Counted from the first letter of the stretch, positions 1 to 7,758 are shown. The stretch is 21,798 bases of DNA from JBCBWG01 sp039186015 (GCA_039186015.1 JBCDAH010000081.1:1-21798), one strand, 5' to 3'. Numbers and translations are program-made. Notes: generated by a model from the letters alone, not told the origin.

Positions 1-57
1 GGCGAGCGCCGCGACCCCGAAACCAACGACCTCTACCTCAACGCCCGCTACTACGAC
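1..57 (+). repeat. RHS core direct repeat, copy 1
   Basis: These 57 bases recur at 1310-1366 with two mismatches (positions 18 and 41). They encode the conserved RHS stretch ending in ARYYD. The two copies bracket the toxin tip and its candidate immunity gene. Confidence 0.9.
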
Positions 58-707
58 CCCATCCTCGCACGATTCATCTCGCCCGACTGATGGGACCCCA
101 ACCAACCAGGCGTCGGCACAAACCGCTACGCCTACGCCGGACAGGATCCGGTGAATAAGAGCGATCCGAATGGGCATAGCCTCGATACCAGCACTGAATT
201 CGACGATGACGATTCCGGCAGAGACGCGGATGAACTTGCCGATGCCCAAGAAACGGATGATAATAGTGCACTCGGGTTGGCCGACACCGAATCGGAGATC
301 AACAAAAGAGACGAAGAACGACCAGAAAGCAGCAATGCTAATACTAGTCCAACGCCGATTTCGTCCAAACCATTTGCAAACAGAAAAGAGCGAGGGGCAA
401 CGGCCGCTCAGGAAAGACGACGTTCTCGCCGAGACCGGACAACCAAGCCTACCAGAGCTACAGGTGAAGGGAGCGCAATTGGAAATAAAGAGCAGAAGAC
501 TGGAACTGATATCAAGCAGGATCCGCTGCCTGGAACAGAGAAAAAGTGCGGCAGCCGACACTCTTAGAAGAGGATAGCCGCCGATCTCCTCCCAAGGGGC
601 TGCCGCCGAACACCAACACCACTCGGAACCCACGCGCACGAGGGAAAGTCGGCTTTATTGTGGAAGCAATCCGGGGACTGCTCAGCTTATTCAGGCCCTT
701 CAATTAG
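1..707 (+). pseudogene. RHS/YD-repeat polymorphic toxin, C-terminal part, decayed
   Basis: The reading frame open at the window edge encodes the end of an RHS core (GERRDPETNDLYLNARYYD, then RFISPD). It then hits TGA at 88-90 and continues in the same frame as WDPNQPGVGTNRYAYAG and NKSDPNGH, which is the normal RHS core terminus. Family members commonly have PDWWDP here, so one TGG-to-TGA change explains the stop. After the core, the variable toxin tip appears spread over three frames: frame 1 to about 300, frame 2 at about 330-577 (a charged, helix-like segment with QLEIKSRRLELISSRIR), and frame 3 at 510-707 (GKVGFIVEAIRGLLSLFRPF, stop TAG 705-707). I read this as a toxin tip broken by at least two frameshifts; the exact shift points are inferred. 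The tip domain is not recognised. A possible immunity gene starts 19 bp after the last stop. Confidence 0.72.
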
Positions 708-726
708 CGCGGAAATGACTAATCCA

Positions 727-1110
727 ATGAGAATCTTCAGGTCTTTGCTGGCAAGTGTAATGTGGACTCGCGCGATAGGTGCAGCCTCAATGGATCAACC
801 ACACAATGCATTGAAGTTTCTTAAAAAAGCTGAGACTTATTATCCTAAACCCGGAATTGATTTCTACATACTTAAGGGTCGTTGCCTTCACCTCCTTGGG
901 CGATCCAGATCTGCGGAAGAAGCATTTTTATCAGCGGCCCAGCTCCTGCCGCAGGTCCGCAAGCAATCCGATCGCGATTACTTGAAGTATTTTATTAGCC
1001 TACACCAAGAAGGCTTAGCCGTATTAAATGGTTTTGGATTCAGAATCCAACCGAACGTCAATTTCGATGACGTTAGCGCGCATTTGAAGCGCAATTTTCC
1101 TGTCGAATAA
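727..1110 (+). CDS. Small TPR-like protein, candidate immunity protein of the RHS tip
   Basis: This ORF encodes 127 residues from ATG 727. The frame is open from 658, and ATG 715 is an alternative. I chose 727 because a GGAA lies about 12 bases upstream and the product then begins MRIFRSLLASVMWTRAIGAA, a plausible helical N-terminus. Residues about 20-75 look like one or two TPR-type helical hairpins (NALKFLKKAE, then YILKGRCLHLLGRSRSAEEA). There is no signal peptide or membrane segment, so it is probably cytoplasmic. Base composition is visibly more AT-rich than the neighbours, as often seen in toxin/immunity modules. Its position directly after the RHS tip, with an RHS fragment following, is the classic layout for a cognate immunity protein. 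That role is inferred from position only. Confidence 0.6.
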   Translation: MRIFRSLLASVMWTRAIGAASMDQPHNALKFLKKAETYYPKPGIDFYILKGRCLHLLGRSRSAEEAFLSAAQLLPQVRKQSDRDYLKYFISLHQEGLAVLNGFGFRIQPNVNFDDVSAHLKRNFPVE

Positions 1111-1153
1111 CTCTATTTCCGTAGTTATGCGAAGAATTCGCGACCTCGGCTAG

Positions 1154-1366
1154 GTCACACAAATCACCTACGCCAACGGCGTGAAGACGATCTATGACTA
1201 CAACGATCAACGCGGCTGGCTGAAGCGGGTCACGACCCAGCGCGGTACACAGCTCATGAGTATCCGCCACTACGGCCGGGCGACCACGGGCCGGATCGAA
1301 GGCTACATTGGCGAGCGCCGCGACCCGGAAACCAACGACCTCTACCTCAGCGCCCGCTACTACGAC
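1154..1366 (+). pseudogene. Displaced RHS core fragment
   Basis: From the codon after TAG 1151-1153 the frame reads VTQITYANGVKTIYDYND, then QRGWLKRVTTQRG and GYIGERRDPETNDLYLSARYYD, typical YD-repeat core sequence. Between HYGRATTGRIE and GYIGERRD it is much shorter than a normal core, so an internal deletion is likely. RHS similarity stops exactly after ARYYD at 1366, and the frame then runs into antisense sequence of the next gene. There is no start codon with an RBS. It is best read as a remnant of an older RHS end, left behind when a new tip was recombined in. Confidence 0.75.
1310..1366 (+). repeat. RHS core direct repeat, copy 2
   Basis: This is the second copy of the 57-bp segment at 1-57, with 55 identical positions. 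Recombination between the copies would delete the intervening tip and immunity gene. Position 1366 is also the point at which homology to RHS ends and the truncated ThDP enzyme gene begins on the other strand. Confidence 0.9.
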
Positions 1367-1803
1367 GCAACCTCCAGCCCGTCGGGCATGTGCATGGCCT
1401 TTCTCAACTGAAGTACGTCACGCTGGCCTGTGAGTGTCTTCGTCCAAGGCGTGGCACAGGCGGCGGCAATGGCAGCAAGGTCAACGCCGAATGCGATTGC
1501 GGTCTCCCGCATGCCAGTTTCTGCATATTCTTCGTTATCGAGTATGACGATGGACAGGTTGGCTGGCTGATGCTGCACCAGTGAGGCAAGGCTTCCAATT
1601 CCCATCAGCATCTCACCGTCCCCAATCAGCACGAGAACGGGCTGGTCAGGGCGCGCCAATGCGAGTCCCAGCCCGACCATAACGGCCGATCCCATAGCGC
1701 CCCAGTTGAAGACTTCGACGTGGTGGTCGCCCGCTGCGCGTACGTCGTAACACGGTGAACCAAGTCCGGCGACGACAATCAACTCGCCACGGTCCGCGAG
1801 CAA
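1360..1803 (-). CDS. ThDP-dependent decarboxylase beta subunit (sulfopyruvate/phosphonopyruvate type), 3'-truncated
   Basis: This is the catalytic/pyrophosphate-binding half of a two-subunit thiamine diphosphate decarboxylase. From TTG 1803, GDG is at residues 61-63 and ILDNEEYAETG at 87-97, forming the ThDP/Mg motif GDG...N. VVAGLGSPCYDV near the N-terminus and the VFNWGAMGSAVMVGLGLA segment are typical of the family. The product stops at 147 residues because its stop codon (1360-1362) lies inside the RHS fragment. Relatives continue for roughly 30-40 more residues, so the C-terminus has been lost. The start is uncertain. Relatives begin about 10 residues earlier, and an in-frame ATT at 1831-1833 has a GAGG five bases upstream, whereas TTG 1803 has no visible RBS. 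It follows the alpha-subunit gene closely. Activity after truncation is doubtful. Confidence 0.75.
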   Translation of the reverse strand: MLADRGELIVVAGLGSPCYDVRAAGDHHVEVFNWGAMGSAVMVGLGLALARPDQPVLVLIGDGEMLMGIGSLASLVQHQPANLSIVILDNEEYAETGMRETAIAFGVDLAAIAAACATPWTKTLTGQRDVLQLRKAMHMPDGLEVAS

Positions 1804-1840
1804 ATCTCTAACAGCTTTTCGGCGTTCGATAATAGCTGCC

Positions 1841-2386
1841 TCACTTGGTCCAGTTCTTTCGGCCGATCATGCGCAGGCTCAGCAGCACCGCGACTGCCCG
1901 ATTGGAGAGAAATGCCTGGTCGAGCGCACCGGAAACGATATCAGCAACCTCATCGGACGTTTGTGCGCGATAGACCTCGAACCCCATGACATTCAGGATG
2001 TCGGGCGTCCGCTTGCCCATTGGGATTTGGAACGGAATGTATTCGGCGAACTCGCCACGCATGGTTACGAGAAGCAGCAACGGAATGCGGCAGGCTTCGG
2101 TGAGCGCAAAGGTATTGACGCAGTTGCCAACTCCACTTGACTGCATCGGCAGCACACTGCGCTGACCACCGAGCCACAAGCCGGCTGCAAGCCCGACACC
2201 TTCCTCTTCGGTGGTCAGAACCGTTTTCTTCATCTTCTGCGAATTGCGGCAGAGCGCGATTGGTCCTTTATGGCCCCCATCTGGGACGTAACTCACGTGG
2301 GCGATCTGCCCAGATTGGGAGACCTCAAATATCTCCCGCTGCCACGGCTGGATACCTTGCCCACGGCCGCGTTCGCCGGCCATCAT
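1841..2386 (-). CDS. ThDP-dependent decarboxylase alpha subunit (sulfopyruvate/phosphonopyruvate type)
   Basis: The product is a 181-residue partner of the downstream beta subunit. It carries the ThDP Pyr-domain features: LTTEEEGVGLAAGLWLGG at about 57-74, with the activating glutamate among E60-E62, then MQSSGVGNCVNTF and TMRGEFAEYIPFQIPMG. The open frame extends to 2467, but I start at ATG 2386 because it follows the CoA transferase stop (TGA 2394-2396) and is preceded by GAGGAAAGC. The next codon is also ATG. Family members decarboxylate 3-sulfopyruvate or related 2-oxoacids. The true substrate cannot be read from the sequence. Its operon position after a dehalogenase-like protein and a CoA transferase points to catabolism of a small acid. 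Confidence 0.8.
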   Translation of the reverse strand: MMAGERGRGQGIQPWQREIFEVSQSGQIAHVSYVPDGGHKGPIALCRNSQKMKKTVLTTEEEGVGLAAGLWLGGQRSVLPMQSSGVGNCVNTFALTEACRIPLLLLVTMRGEFAEYIPFQIPMGKRTPDILNVMGFEVYRAQTSDEVADIVSGALDQAFLSNRAVAVLLSLRMIGRKNWTK

Positions 2387-2393
2387 GCTTTCC

Positions 2394-3581
2394 TCAAACA
2401 GTTTCCGACCTACGCAGACGCGCGATTTCACACTCCGAAAGGCCGAGCAGATCGCGTAGCACTTCATGAGTATGTTCGCTCAGCCTTGGCGGCGCGCAGT
2501 AGTCGTTGAGTGGCGTAGAACTCATTTGAATCGGGTTCTTGATCCCCTTCACATTACCGGCAGTGGCATGCGGCATATCGACAATCATTTCGCGCGCCTT
2601 CAGCACATCGCTGTCACAGACTTCGCCAACGCTACGGATCGCACCGCACGGAACGCCGAACGCATCTAGTCGCTGGCGCCAACCGTCACGCGTGTCAGTC
2701 AGCATGATCTCACGTATGAGCGGGACGAGTTCGGCTCGATGGCAGACGCGGTCGGCGGCTCTGGCGAAGAAGCTGTTATCCGCCAAGTCTTCGCGTTGCG
2801 CGGCACTGCAGAACCGTTGCCAGTGTTCGTCGTTCGCGATACCGAGATTGAGCCAGCCATCGGAAACTTCAAACGTCTCGTAAGGAACGATCGTCGGATG
2901 TTCATTACCGCGCCGGCGTGGCGATTGGCCGGTCGCGAAATAGATGCTTGCGGTGAACGTTAGCAACGATGCAACAGCTTCGTACATCGAGACGTGAACG
3001 TACTGCCCGCGGTTGGTTCTTTCTCGAACAAGAAGCGCCGCCAAGATACCTTGGGTCAGCGTCAGTCCGGAGGCAAGGTCAGCCACCGACGTTCCGATCT
3101 TGTGCGGCGCGCCGTCAACTGGCCCGGTTAGGTCCATGATCCCCGCTTCACCCTGTACGATGACATCATATCCGGGGCGAGTGCGTTCGGGCCCACTATC
3201 GCCAAAGCCCGAGATCGACGCATAGATCAGACTCGGACACCTCTCGTGCACAGTTGCGAATCCAAACCCCAATCTGTCCATCGTTCCGGAACGGAAGTTC
3301 TCAACCAACACATCAGTTTTCTCGATTAACTTCCAGAGCAGTGCTTTGCCGTCATCAGATTTGAGGTCGAGCGTGACGCTTTTCTTGTTTCGATTGACGG
3401 AGAGAAAGTAGGCAGCCTGATCGCCTTGGAAGGGAGGCGCAAAGGCACGCGTATCGTCGCCTTCGCCTGGCCGCTCGACCTTGATGACATCCGCGCCGAG
3501 GTCGCCCAGTTGCATCGTGCAAAATGGGCCTGACACAACGCGGGTTAGATCGAGCACGCGTATTCCATCGAGCGGTCGCAT
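2394..3581 (-). CDS. CaiB/BaiF family (class III) CoA transferase
   Basis: This 395-residue protein has the usual family length. It begins MRPLDGIRVLDLTRVVSGPF and has LGADVIKVERPG at 29-40, NRNKKSVTLDL at 63-73 and DVLVENFRSGTMDRLG at 90-105. GYDVIVQGEAG at 137-147 carries the expected catalytic aspartate (D139). GRGQYVHVSMYE follows at about 190-201. Class III enzymes move CoA between two carboxylic acids through an aspartyl anhydride; the acids used here are unknown. ATG 3581 lies 7 bases after the HAD gene stop, with TGAGG just upstream, and the stop is 7 bases before the ThDP alpha start, so these genes form one operon. A second CaiB paralogue is present at 13960-15237. Confidence 0.92.
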   Translation of the reverse strand: MRPLDGIRVLDLTRVVSGPFCTMQLGDLGADVIKVERPGEGDDTRAFAPPFQGDQAAYFLSVNRNKKSVTLDLKSDDGKALLWKLIEKTDVLVENFRSGTMDRLGFGFATVHERCPSLIYASISGFGDSGPERTRPGYDVIVQGEAGIMDLTGPVDGAPHKIGTSVADLASGLTLTQGILAALLVRERTNRGQYVHVSMYEAVASLLTFTASIYFATGQSPRRRGNEHPTIVPYETFEVSDGWLNLGIANDEHWQRFCSAAQREDLADNSFFARAADRVCHRAELVPLIREIMLTDTRDGWRQRLDAFGVPCGAIRSVGEVCDSDVLKAREMIVDMPHATAGNVKGIKNPIQMSSTPLNDYCAPPRLSEHTHEVLRDLLGLSECEIARLRRSETV

Positions 3582-3588
3582 GAAAACC

Positions 3589-4296
3589 TCAGCAGAGTGC
3601 CTGCGCCAATTCGGCGAAGTTCGCCGTAATCAGGTCCGCCTGATGTGGCGTTTCGCCGAAAGGACGCTTGCGCCGATCAATGAAGGCCGTGCGCATGCCG
3701 TAAGACTTTGCGCCAACGCAGTCGAATGCATGGTTGGCAACAAATAGGCAGCTGGTACGGTCCAGGCCAATCAGCTCCTCAGCCTTGGCATAAGTCTTCC
3801 AGTGTGGCTTGAAGTATCCGGCCTCCGTGACAGAGATGACCTGGTCGAACGAGAAACCGATGTGCGGGCCCGCCGCCCTCAGCATGTCTGGATCGCCGTT
3901 GGAGAGAATGGCGAGCTGGTAACCAGCGCCACGCAGCTGCTCGAGCGTGTCGATGACATCCGGAAATGGCTTGAGCTTCTCAATCTCGGATACGAGCCAC
4001 TGCACCTCGTCCTGCGTGTAACTGAAGCCGCATCGATCCATGACGTAGGACACCGCGCGATGCCCGATCTGGCGGTAGGGCGTGTGACCCCGATCGCAAA
4101 GTGCGTCGATCATCGAGTTCTCGAAGTGCGTGCGGCGCCACCACGTCACAAACTGATTTGGATTGCCCGTCCAGCCCTTCTCTTCAAGGAAAGGTGTGGC
4201 GATCTCAGTCAGGCCCTTCTGCATGTCGACTATGGTGCCGTATTGGTCGAACACCAGCGCCTTCACCTCGCGCTTCAAGATCTCTGTGCGTTCCAT
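3589..4296 (-). CDS. HAD-superfamily hydrolase, haloacid dehalogenase type II-like
   Basis: The product has 235 residues from ATG 4296, chosen over the longer frame from 4332 because GGAG lies about 8 bases upstream and the extra residues would be encoded by tandem 13-bp repeats. HAD motif I is LVFDQYGTIVD, with nucleophile D17 and the DxYGT form of 2-haloacid dehalogenases. Motif II is LSNGD (S132). The motif III lysine is in YFKPHWKTY (K163). Motif IV is FVANHAFDCVGAKSYGM, where dehalogenases often have S-x-x-x-W-D-x-x-G-A. The W-to-F change before D192 is a mild departure, so dehalogenase activity is probable but not certain. It is the first gene of the HAD-CaiB-ThDP operon, divergent from a LysR gene that likely controls it. 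Confidence 0.85.
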   Translation of the reverse strand: MERTEILKREVKALVFDQYGTIVDMQKGLTEIATPFLEEKGWTGNPNQFVTWWRRTHFENSMIDALCDRGHTPYRQIGHRAVSYVMDRCGFSYTQDEVQWLVSEIEKLKPFPDVIDTLEQLRGAGYQLAILSNGDPDMLRAAGPHIGFSFDQVISVTEAGYFKPHWKTYAKAEELIGLDRTSCLFVANHAFDCVGAKSYGMRTAFIDRRKRPFGETPHQADLITANFAELAQALC

Positions 4297-4308
4297 GTGC
4301 CAGCTCCA

Positions 4309-4342
4309 CTCAAGTCCACCGCTCAAGTCCACCGCTCAAGTC
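4309..4342. repeat. 13-bp tandem repeat in the HAD gene leader
   Basis: The unit CTCAAGTCCACCG occurs twice in full (4309-4321, 4322-4334) followed by a partial third copy (4335-4342). It lies just upstream of the HAD start codon, in the presumed 5' leader. Confidence 0.85.
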
Positions 4343-4388
4343 TGGCAAAGAGACAATAATTCAGCTAATCGATAGTTTTAATGGCTTC

Positions 4389-4421
4389 ATTCAATTCATC
4401 AATAGTTGATATAGTTTGAAT
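4389..4421. promoter_or_regulatory. Palindromic candidate LysR operator in the divergent LysR/HAD intergenic region
   Basis: Nested inverted repeats share nearly one centre: ATTCAA (4389-4394) with TTGAAT (4416-4421), and ATCAA (4398-4402) with TTGAT (4406-4410). The sequence is much more AT-rich than its surroundings and lies between divergently transcribed genes, where LysR-type regulators normally bind. ATAGTT also recurs at 4372, 4402 and 4411. The binding role is inferred. Confidence 0.5.
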
Positions 4422-4449
4422 AGTCGTCGAACACGAGAGAGGAACCCGT

Positions 4450-5358
4450 TTGACCAACCTTCGTGGAGTCGATCTGAATTTGCTCGTCGTGCTCGACGCG
4501 TTACTGCACGAGCGACATGTGACGCGGGCAGCACGCGCCGTCGGCTTGTCGCAGCCTGCCATGAGTAGCGCGCTGTCAAGACTCCGTGTGGTATTCAAGG
4601 ATGAGCTTCTCGTTCGCACCGCGGCCGGCATGCAGCCGACACCCCGCGCCGAGGCATTGATTGAGCCTGTAAGACAAGCGATCGACCAAATCGAACGTGT
4701 TTTGACAAGTCACCGACACTTCGACGCGGCCAAATCCGATCGTCGCTTTTCGATCCGGTTGTCCGACCTTCTCAGTTACCTGTTTCTGCCCAAGCTGATG
4801 TCAGACCTTGCGAGCAAAGCTCCGGCAGTCAGTCTCGACGTGAAGCATTTGTCACCCACTCAGACAATTGATGCCCTCGAACGGGACGAGATTGACGTCG
4901 CCGTCAGCATGGGGCTGGAGCATACAGGAACGATCAATCGAGAAGTTCTCTTCAAGGACCGCATGGTTGCGGTAATGCACAAGATGCATCCCTTGGCCAA
5001 GGGTAGGCTGACGCTTAAGCGCTTTCTAGCGACGCGACACCTCAAGGTATCGATGGCTCCGACGGACATTCGTTTCGCCGACGACGTTCTCTCCAAGGAG
5101 AACGTCAAGCGGAACGTGGCCCTCAACGTGCCTCACTGGCTGCTCGTACCCCATGCTCTCGAGGCAACCGACTATGTTGCCGTCATGCCAGGCGCCTTTG
5201 CGACCGCCGTTCCTGCCCGATCACTCATTATCCGGACCCTGCCATTCGCAGCGGATAAATTCGACTGGTGCCTCTACTGGCACCGGCGACACCATGAAGA
5301 CCCTGCCAATCGTTGGCTGCGTGAGCGCGTAAAAATAGTGAGCAGTGTCCGCTTCTGA
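4450..5358 (+). CDS. LysR-family transcriptional regulator (NodD/NahR-like subgroup)
   Basis: This 302-residue regulator has an N-terminal winged HTH (LRGVDLNLLVVLDALL, then RHVTRAARAVGLSQPAMSSA and LSRLR at residues about 4-46), followed by a substrate-binding-like effector domain. VDLNLLVVLDALL...HVTRAA is characteristic of the NodD/NahR/SyrM branch. The start is TTG 4450, preceded by GAGAGGA at about 8 bases; no ATG fits the conserved N-terminus. It is divergent from the HAD-CaiB-ThDP operon and is the obvious candidate to activate it in response to that pathway's substrate. The effector is unknown. A convergent neighbour (the selD fusion) ends about 100 bases downstream. Confidence 0.92.
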   Translation: MTNLRGVDLNLLVVLDALLHERHVTRAARAVGLSQPAMSSALSRLRVVFKDELLVRTAAGMQPTPRAEALIEPVRQAIDQIERVLTSHRHFDAAKSDRRFSIRLSDLLSYLFLPKLMSDLASKAPAVSLDVKHLSPTQTIDALERDEIDVAVSMGLEHTGTINREVLFKDRMVAVMHKMHPLAKGRLTLKRFLATRHLKVSMAPTDIRFADDVLSKENVKRNVALNVPHWLLVPHALEATDYVAVMPGAFATAVPARSLIIRTLPFAADKFDWCLYWHRRHHEDPANRWLRERVKIVSSVRF

Positions 5359-5457
5359 GATCTGACAACTGGCACGGCGTCGAGGCGCCATTTATCCGCT
5401 TGTCGGCAACTGGTTCAGCGCCGAACAACTCAGTCTGAGCACCGAAACTCTTTACGT

Positions 5458-7758
5458 CTATGCGAAGGTGCGCTTGGCAACTGGCACCGGGGGCGACACG
5501 ATAGGCTGAAGCTCAACAACAGGATCATGGGTACCTGGATTGACAAGACGACCGATGACTCGGGCATCAACATATGCTCTTGCCTTTAGAGCCTCGAGAC
5601 AATTCAGTACGTTTTCTGCTGGGATGCTCGCGAGCAGTCCGCCGGCTGTTTGCGGGTCGAAAAGCACTGCGATGCGCACGTCGTTGGCACACGTACCAAG
5701 CTCGATGCGAGCTATCACTTTTGCGTTCTCAGCGTACAGTGAGGAGGCGATGCCAGCCGCTATCAGTTCGGGGGTTCCGGCGAGTACCGGCACAGCATCC
5801 AGGTCAAGTTGTGCGCTGCAGCCGGACGCATCAAGGATCTCGATAAGGTGCCCCGCGAGCCCAAAACCGGTGACATCGGTGCAAGATGTCGCGCCGTAGT
5901 TGCGCAAGATTGCGCTCGCGTTCTGGTTCGAGATGAGCGCCGATGCGATCGCGGCCTGGACCCAGCAACCCTTTGCTTTGCCACGCATGTCGGCCGCAAA
6001 GATGAGACCAGTGCCGACCGGCTTTGTCAGGATGAGATACTCACCCGGCCGCGCGCCTGATTTGCGAAGACCTGCCTTGTCTTCAAGAACACCGGTGACC
6101 GAGAAGCCCATCGCCAGTTCGACACCTTCGGCCGTATGGCCGCCAACGAGTTGGCAACCGGCTGCATCGAGCACCGAAACCGCACCACTCATCATGTCGG
6201 AGAGCGTCGTCTCCATCTTGGTCGCGAGACCGAACGGGACAGTTGCAATTGCAAGCGCCCACTTCGGATGTGCGCCCATCGCATAGACGTCATTGAGGCT
6301 GTGGTTTGCGGCGATTTTTCCAAAGACCCACGGGTCATCGATCATTGACCGGAACATGTCGATGCTTTGGACAATCGGTTGGTCGCCGGAGGTGTTCAAG
6401 ATCACCGCATCGTCCCGCGCACCTGGCTCAATACCCTCGTGTCCGAGTGTGTTCGGCATCGCCAGACCATCAAGTACACGCGATAAGGTGGAACTGCCGA
6501 CCTTGGCTCCGCAGCCACCACAGCGCATGTCGGCAACTGACAACTCCGCCTTGACGTTGTCTGGCACGGCGATATCCGGAAACGGGTGTGTTTGCACCGC
6601 CATGTCCGGCAAGACATTAAACTTCGTCATGAAGGAACGGTCGATGTTGTCCTTCAGCCGCCAGCACCAAGCCCCTTGCAAACACAGGCGACTCCACGAG
6701 ACGACGGCATTCTGGTCGCCCGTCGACACAAGACTCAGAAACGCTTTTTGTGGTCTGTAGTGTTGGAGCGTTCGACCGTACACGAGGTTGCGCAGATTGC
6801 GCTCGAGAGGTGGTCCCTGCCGGACCGCAAACACACCGGATTTGGGCCGCGAATGACCGACAATACTGGCGCAGTCACCAACTCCGAAGACATCGGGATG
6901 AGAAACCGACCGCAGCGTTTCATCGACCGTCATAAAGCCGCGTTCGTCAGTTGCTAGCGCGCTAGCGGAGAGCCAGTCAGGCGCTTCGGCACCAGTCACC
7001 CAAAGCACGCGATCAAGCGGGATCGAGCGATCGCCAGCAACAGCCCGCCTAGGTTCAACACGATCAACCGCGAAGTGAGTGACAACCTTGATGTCGCGCT
7101 CTGTAAGGAGCTTGCGAAAAACCGAGCGCACATGCGGATTGTGTGTCTCGAGGATATCTGCGCCACGTGTCAAGATCTGGAATCTTGGACGTCTTGTCTC
7201 GCCGCACTCGGCAAGCATCGCGTCTAACGCGAACTGTGCTGACAGTGCCAGTTCGACGCCGCCGGCTCCGGCGCCAATCACGCCGATCTGCATATCCGGC
7301 GTTGTGCGGACTTCAGATTGCAGCGCTGCCCAAGTGTTCAGAAACTCGGCAACCGGCTTGACCGGAATGACAACGCCTGCAGCGCCGGGGATCACACTCG
7401 GGTCGGGCGTTGATCCCGCATTGATCGACAACACGTCGTATGGGATCGGTGGGCGTCCGGTGCACCTAATGGACTTTTCGTCCGTGTCAACGCCTTCAAC
7501 TGTTCCGGAAATGAAGATCGCGCCGGCAAAACGGCAGAGACGCACGAGATCGATGTGCGCTTCGTCATAGGTATAATGACCGGCGATCAGGCCCGGCAGC
7601 ATGCCGGAATAGGGCGTGTGTGCATCCGGACTGATCAACGTCAGCCGCACCCCCGGCACGGGCTTCATGCCGAAACGCTTCAGCACGGTGACGTGGGCGT
7701 GGCCGCCACCGATCAGCACAATGTCCTTGAGGACAGGGAGGTTGGCGTTCAGCCTCAC
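5458..7758 (-). CDS. selD: Selenide, water dikinase fused to an N-terminal FAD/NAD(P)-dependent oxidoreductase domain
   Basis: This 766-residue fusion makes selenophosphate, the Se donor for tRNA-Sec charging by SelA. Residues about 8-375 form an NDH-2-like pyridine nucleotide oxidoreductase: IVLIGGGHAHV at 13-23 (FAD), VIGAGAGGVEL at 160-170 (NAD(P)H) and VFGVGDCA at 289-296 (FAD). Residues about 405-766 are SelD: RCGGCGAKVG at 412-421 with catalytic C416 and K419, DDAVI at 449-453, the HSLNDVYAMGA segment at 486-496, VGGHTAEGVE and TDVTGFGLAGH at 627-637. The active-site residue is Cys, not Sec. The start is GTG 7758 with only a weak RBS. This fusion is a known SelD architecture; the oxidoreductase may supply reduced selenium or control flux, which is inference. 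It is the last gene of the Sec locus, 66 bases after the peroxiredoxin-like gene. Confidence 0.95.
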   Translation of the reverse strand: MRLNANLPVLKDIVLIGGGHAHVTVLKRFGMKPVPGVRLTLISPDAHTPYSGMLPGLIAGHYTYDEAHIDLVRLCRFAGAIFISGTVEGVDTDEKSIRCTGRPPIPYDVLSINAGSTPDPSVIPGAAGVVIPVKPVAEFLNTWAALQSEVRTTPDMQIGVIGAGAGGVELALSAQFALDAMLAECGETRRPRFQILTRGADILETHNPHVRSVFRKLLTERDIKVVTHFAVDRVEPRRAVAGDRSIPLDRVLWVTGAEAPDWLSASALATDERGFMTVDETLRSVSHPDVFGVGDCASIVGHSRPKSGVFAVRQGPPLERNLRNLVYGRTLQHYRPQKAFLSLVSTGDQNAVVSWSRLCLQGAWCWRLKDNIDRSFMTKFNVLPDMAVQTHPFPDIAVPDNVKAELSVADMRCGGCGAKVGSSTLSRVLDGLAMPNTLGHEGIEPGARDDAVILNTSGDQPIVQSIDMFRSMIDDPWVFGKIAANHSLNDVYAMGAHPKWALAIATVPFGLATKMETTLSDMMSGAVSVLDAAGCQLVGGHTAEGVELAMGFSVTGVLEDKAGLRKSGARPGEYLILTKPVGTGLIFAADMRGKAKGCWVQAAIASALISNQNASAILRNYGATSCTDVTGFGLAGHLIEILDASGCSAQLDLDAVPVLAGTPELIAAGIASSLYAENAKVIARIELGTCANDVRIAVLFDPQTAGGLLASIPAENVLNCLEALKARAYVDARVIGRLVNPGTHDPVVELQPIVSPPVPVAKRTFA

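Noticed and set aside
88..90. In-frame TGA in the RHS core as a fourth Sec codon
   Set aside because: It lies at a position normally occupied by Trp, not Cys, no redox motif surrounds it, and a TGG-to-TGA change explains it.
2137..3747. Several plus-strand ORFs opposite the CaiB and ThDP genes
   Set aside because: No homology-like sequence, wrong strand to well-supported genes, no RBS.
5228..5457. Terminator between the convergent LysR and selD genes
   Set aside because: A few short GC inverted repeats are present, but none with a convincing stem plus T-run.
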